A program made the translations under genes and the position numbers. DNA of 61,354 bases. Source: Actinomycetota bacterium (GTDB lineage: Bacteria > Actinomycetota > Actinomycetes > Nanopelagicales > Nanopelagicaceae). Below the pieces are notes generated by a model. The model saw only the letters and a list, made by a program, of their open reading frames with translations. It did no database searches and had not been told where the DNA came from. Positions 61,335-61,354 of this stretch are shown one piece after another. Location of the stretch: positions 1 through 61,354 of the forward strand of contig WLQG01000003.1 in NCBI GenBank assembly GCA_009698445.1, written 5' to 3'. Every line of letters starts with the position of its first letter. The stretch's first letter is position 1.

Positions 61335-61354
61335 TAGCTACCGTGCTCCCAAGA

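Overview
The window reads as chromosomal DNA of a small, AT-leaning, gene-dense actinobacterium. The block from 51.2 kb to the right end (WhiB1, PdtaS-type kinase, Rv3235-like protein, SecA, ComF, MtrB, MtrA) follows the actinobacterial order known from mycobacteria. The oligoribonuclease gene flanked by tRNA-His is another actinobacterial arrangement. Very short or overlapping intergenic spaces, many ATGA start/stop overlaps and modest G+C suggest a streamlined planktonic lineage of the Nanopelagicales (acI) type; that placement is inference. No stretch of more than 300 bases is left without a gene.

Layout. (1) 1-2.1 kb: tRNA-Arg(UCU), orn, tRNA-His, inorganic pyrophosphatase, a secreted HNH nuclease and tRNA-Lys(CUU). 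(2) 2.2-31.7 kb: a cell-surface and secretome region, interrupted only by a KDG-kinase-like sugar kinase and a GT-C-like membrane protein. It holds seven paralogues of a membrane-anchored or secreted family, called here the EFGQG family (N-terminal hydrophobic segment, EFGQG motif, two-Cys beta-rich module ending in RITIES-like sequence, variable C-terminus). It also holds a five-gene operon of one Kelch protein and four tandem HExxH metallopeptidase-like proteins, one with a destroyed active site. A second five-gene operon encodes a SipW/ER-type signal peptidase, a polytopic membrane protein, a collagen-like protein, a Lys-rich protein and a signal-peptidase-like protein lacking catalytic residues. 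The rest are a Gly-rich/IPT adhesin-like protein, stalk-type Ser/Thr/Pro-rich proteins and a two-gene MotB-like membrane pair. (3) 31.7-33.4 kb: esterase and TauE exporter, closed by a strong bidirectional terminator. (4) 33.5-35.2 kb: a b6-type cytochrome b split over two genes plus a 58-residue membrane microprotein. (5) 35.3-42.0 kb: eight tightly packed minus-strand genes (response regulator, histidine kinase, two methyltransferases, argG, FKBP lipoprotein, aquaporin-like channel, ArsC). (6) 42.1-51.0 kb: small membrane proteins, TerC, HPF, a PLP/FAD enzyme trio, AlkA-type glycosylase, MsrB/MsrA and tRNA-Arg(CCG). (7) 51.2-61.3 kb: the conserved actinobacterial block, without lpqB and hpf at their usual places.

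The best candidate for an undescribed system is region 2. A dedicated ER-type signal peptidase, collagen-like and glycine-rich proteins, and a family of seven short-signal two-Cys surface proteins together look like the parts list of an extracellular fibre, sheath or adhesin layer. The metallopeptidase array and the MotB-like pair may serve processing or energised assembly. The gene inventory is read from sequence; the joint function is inference.
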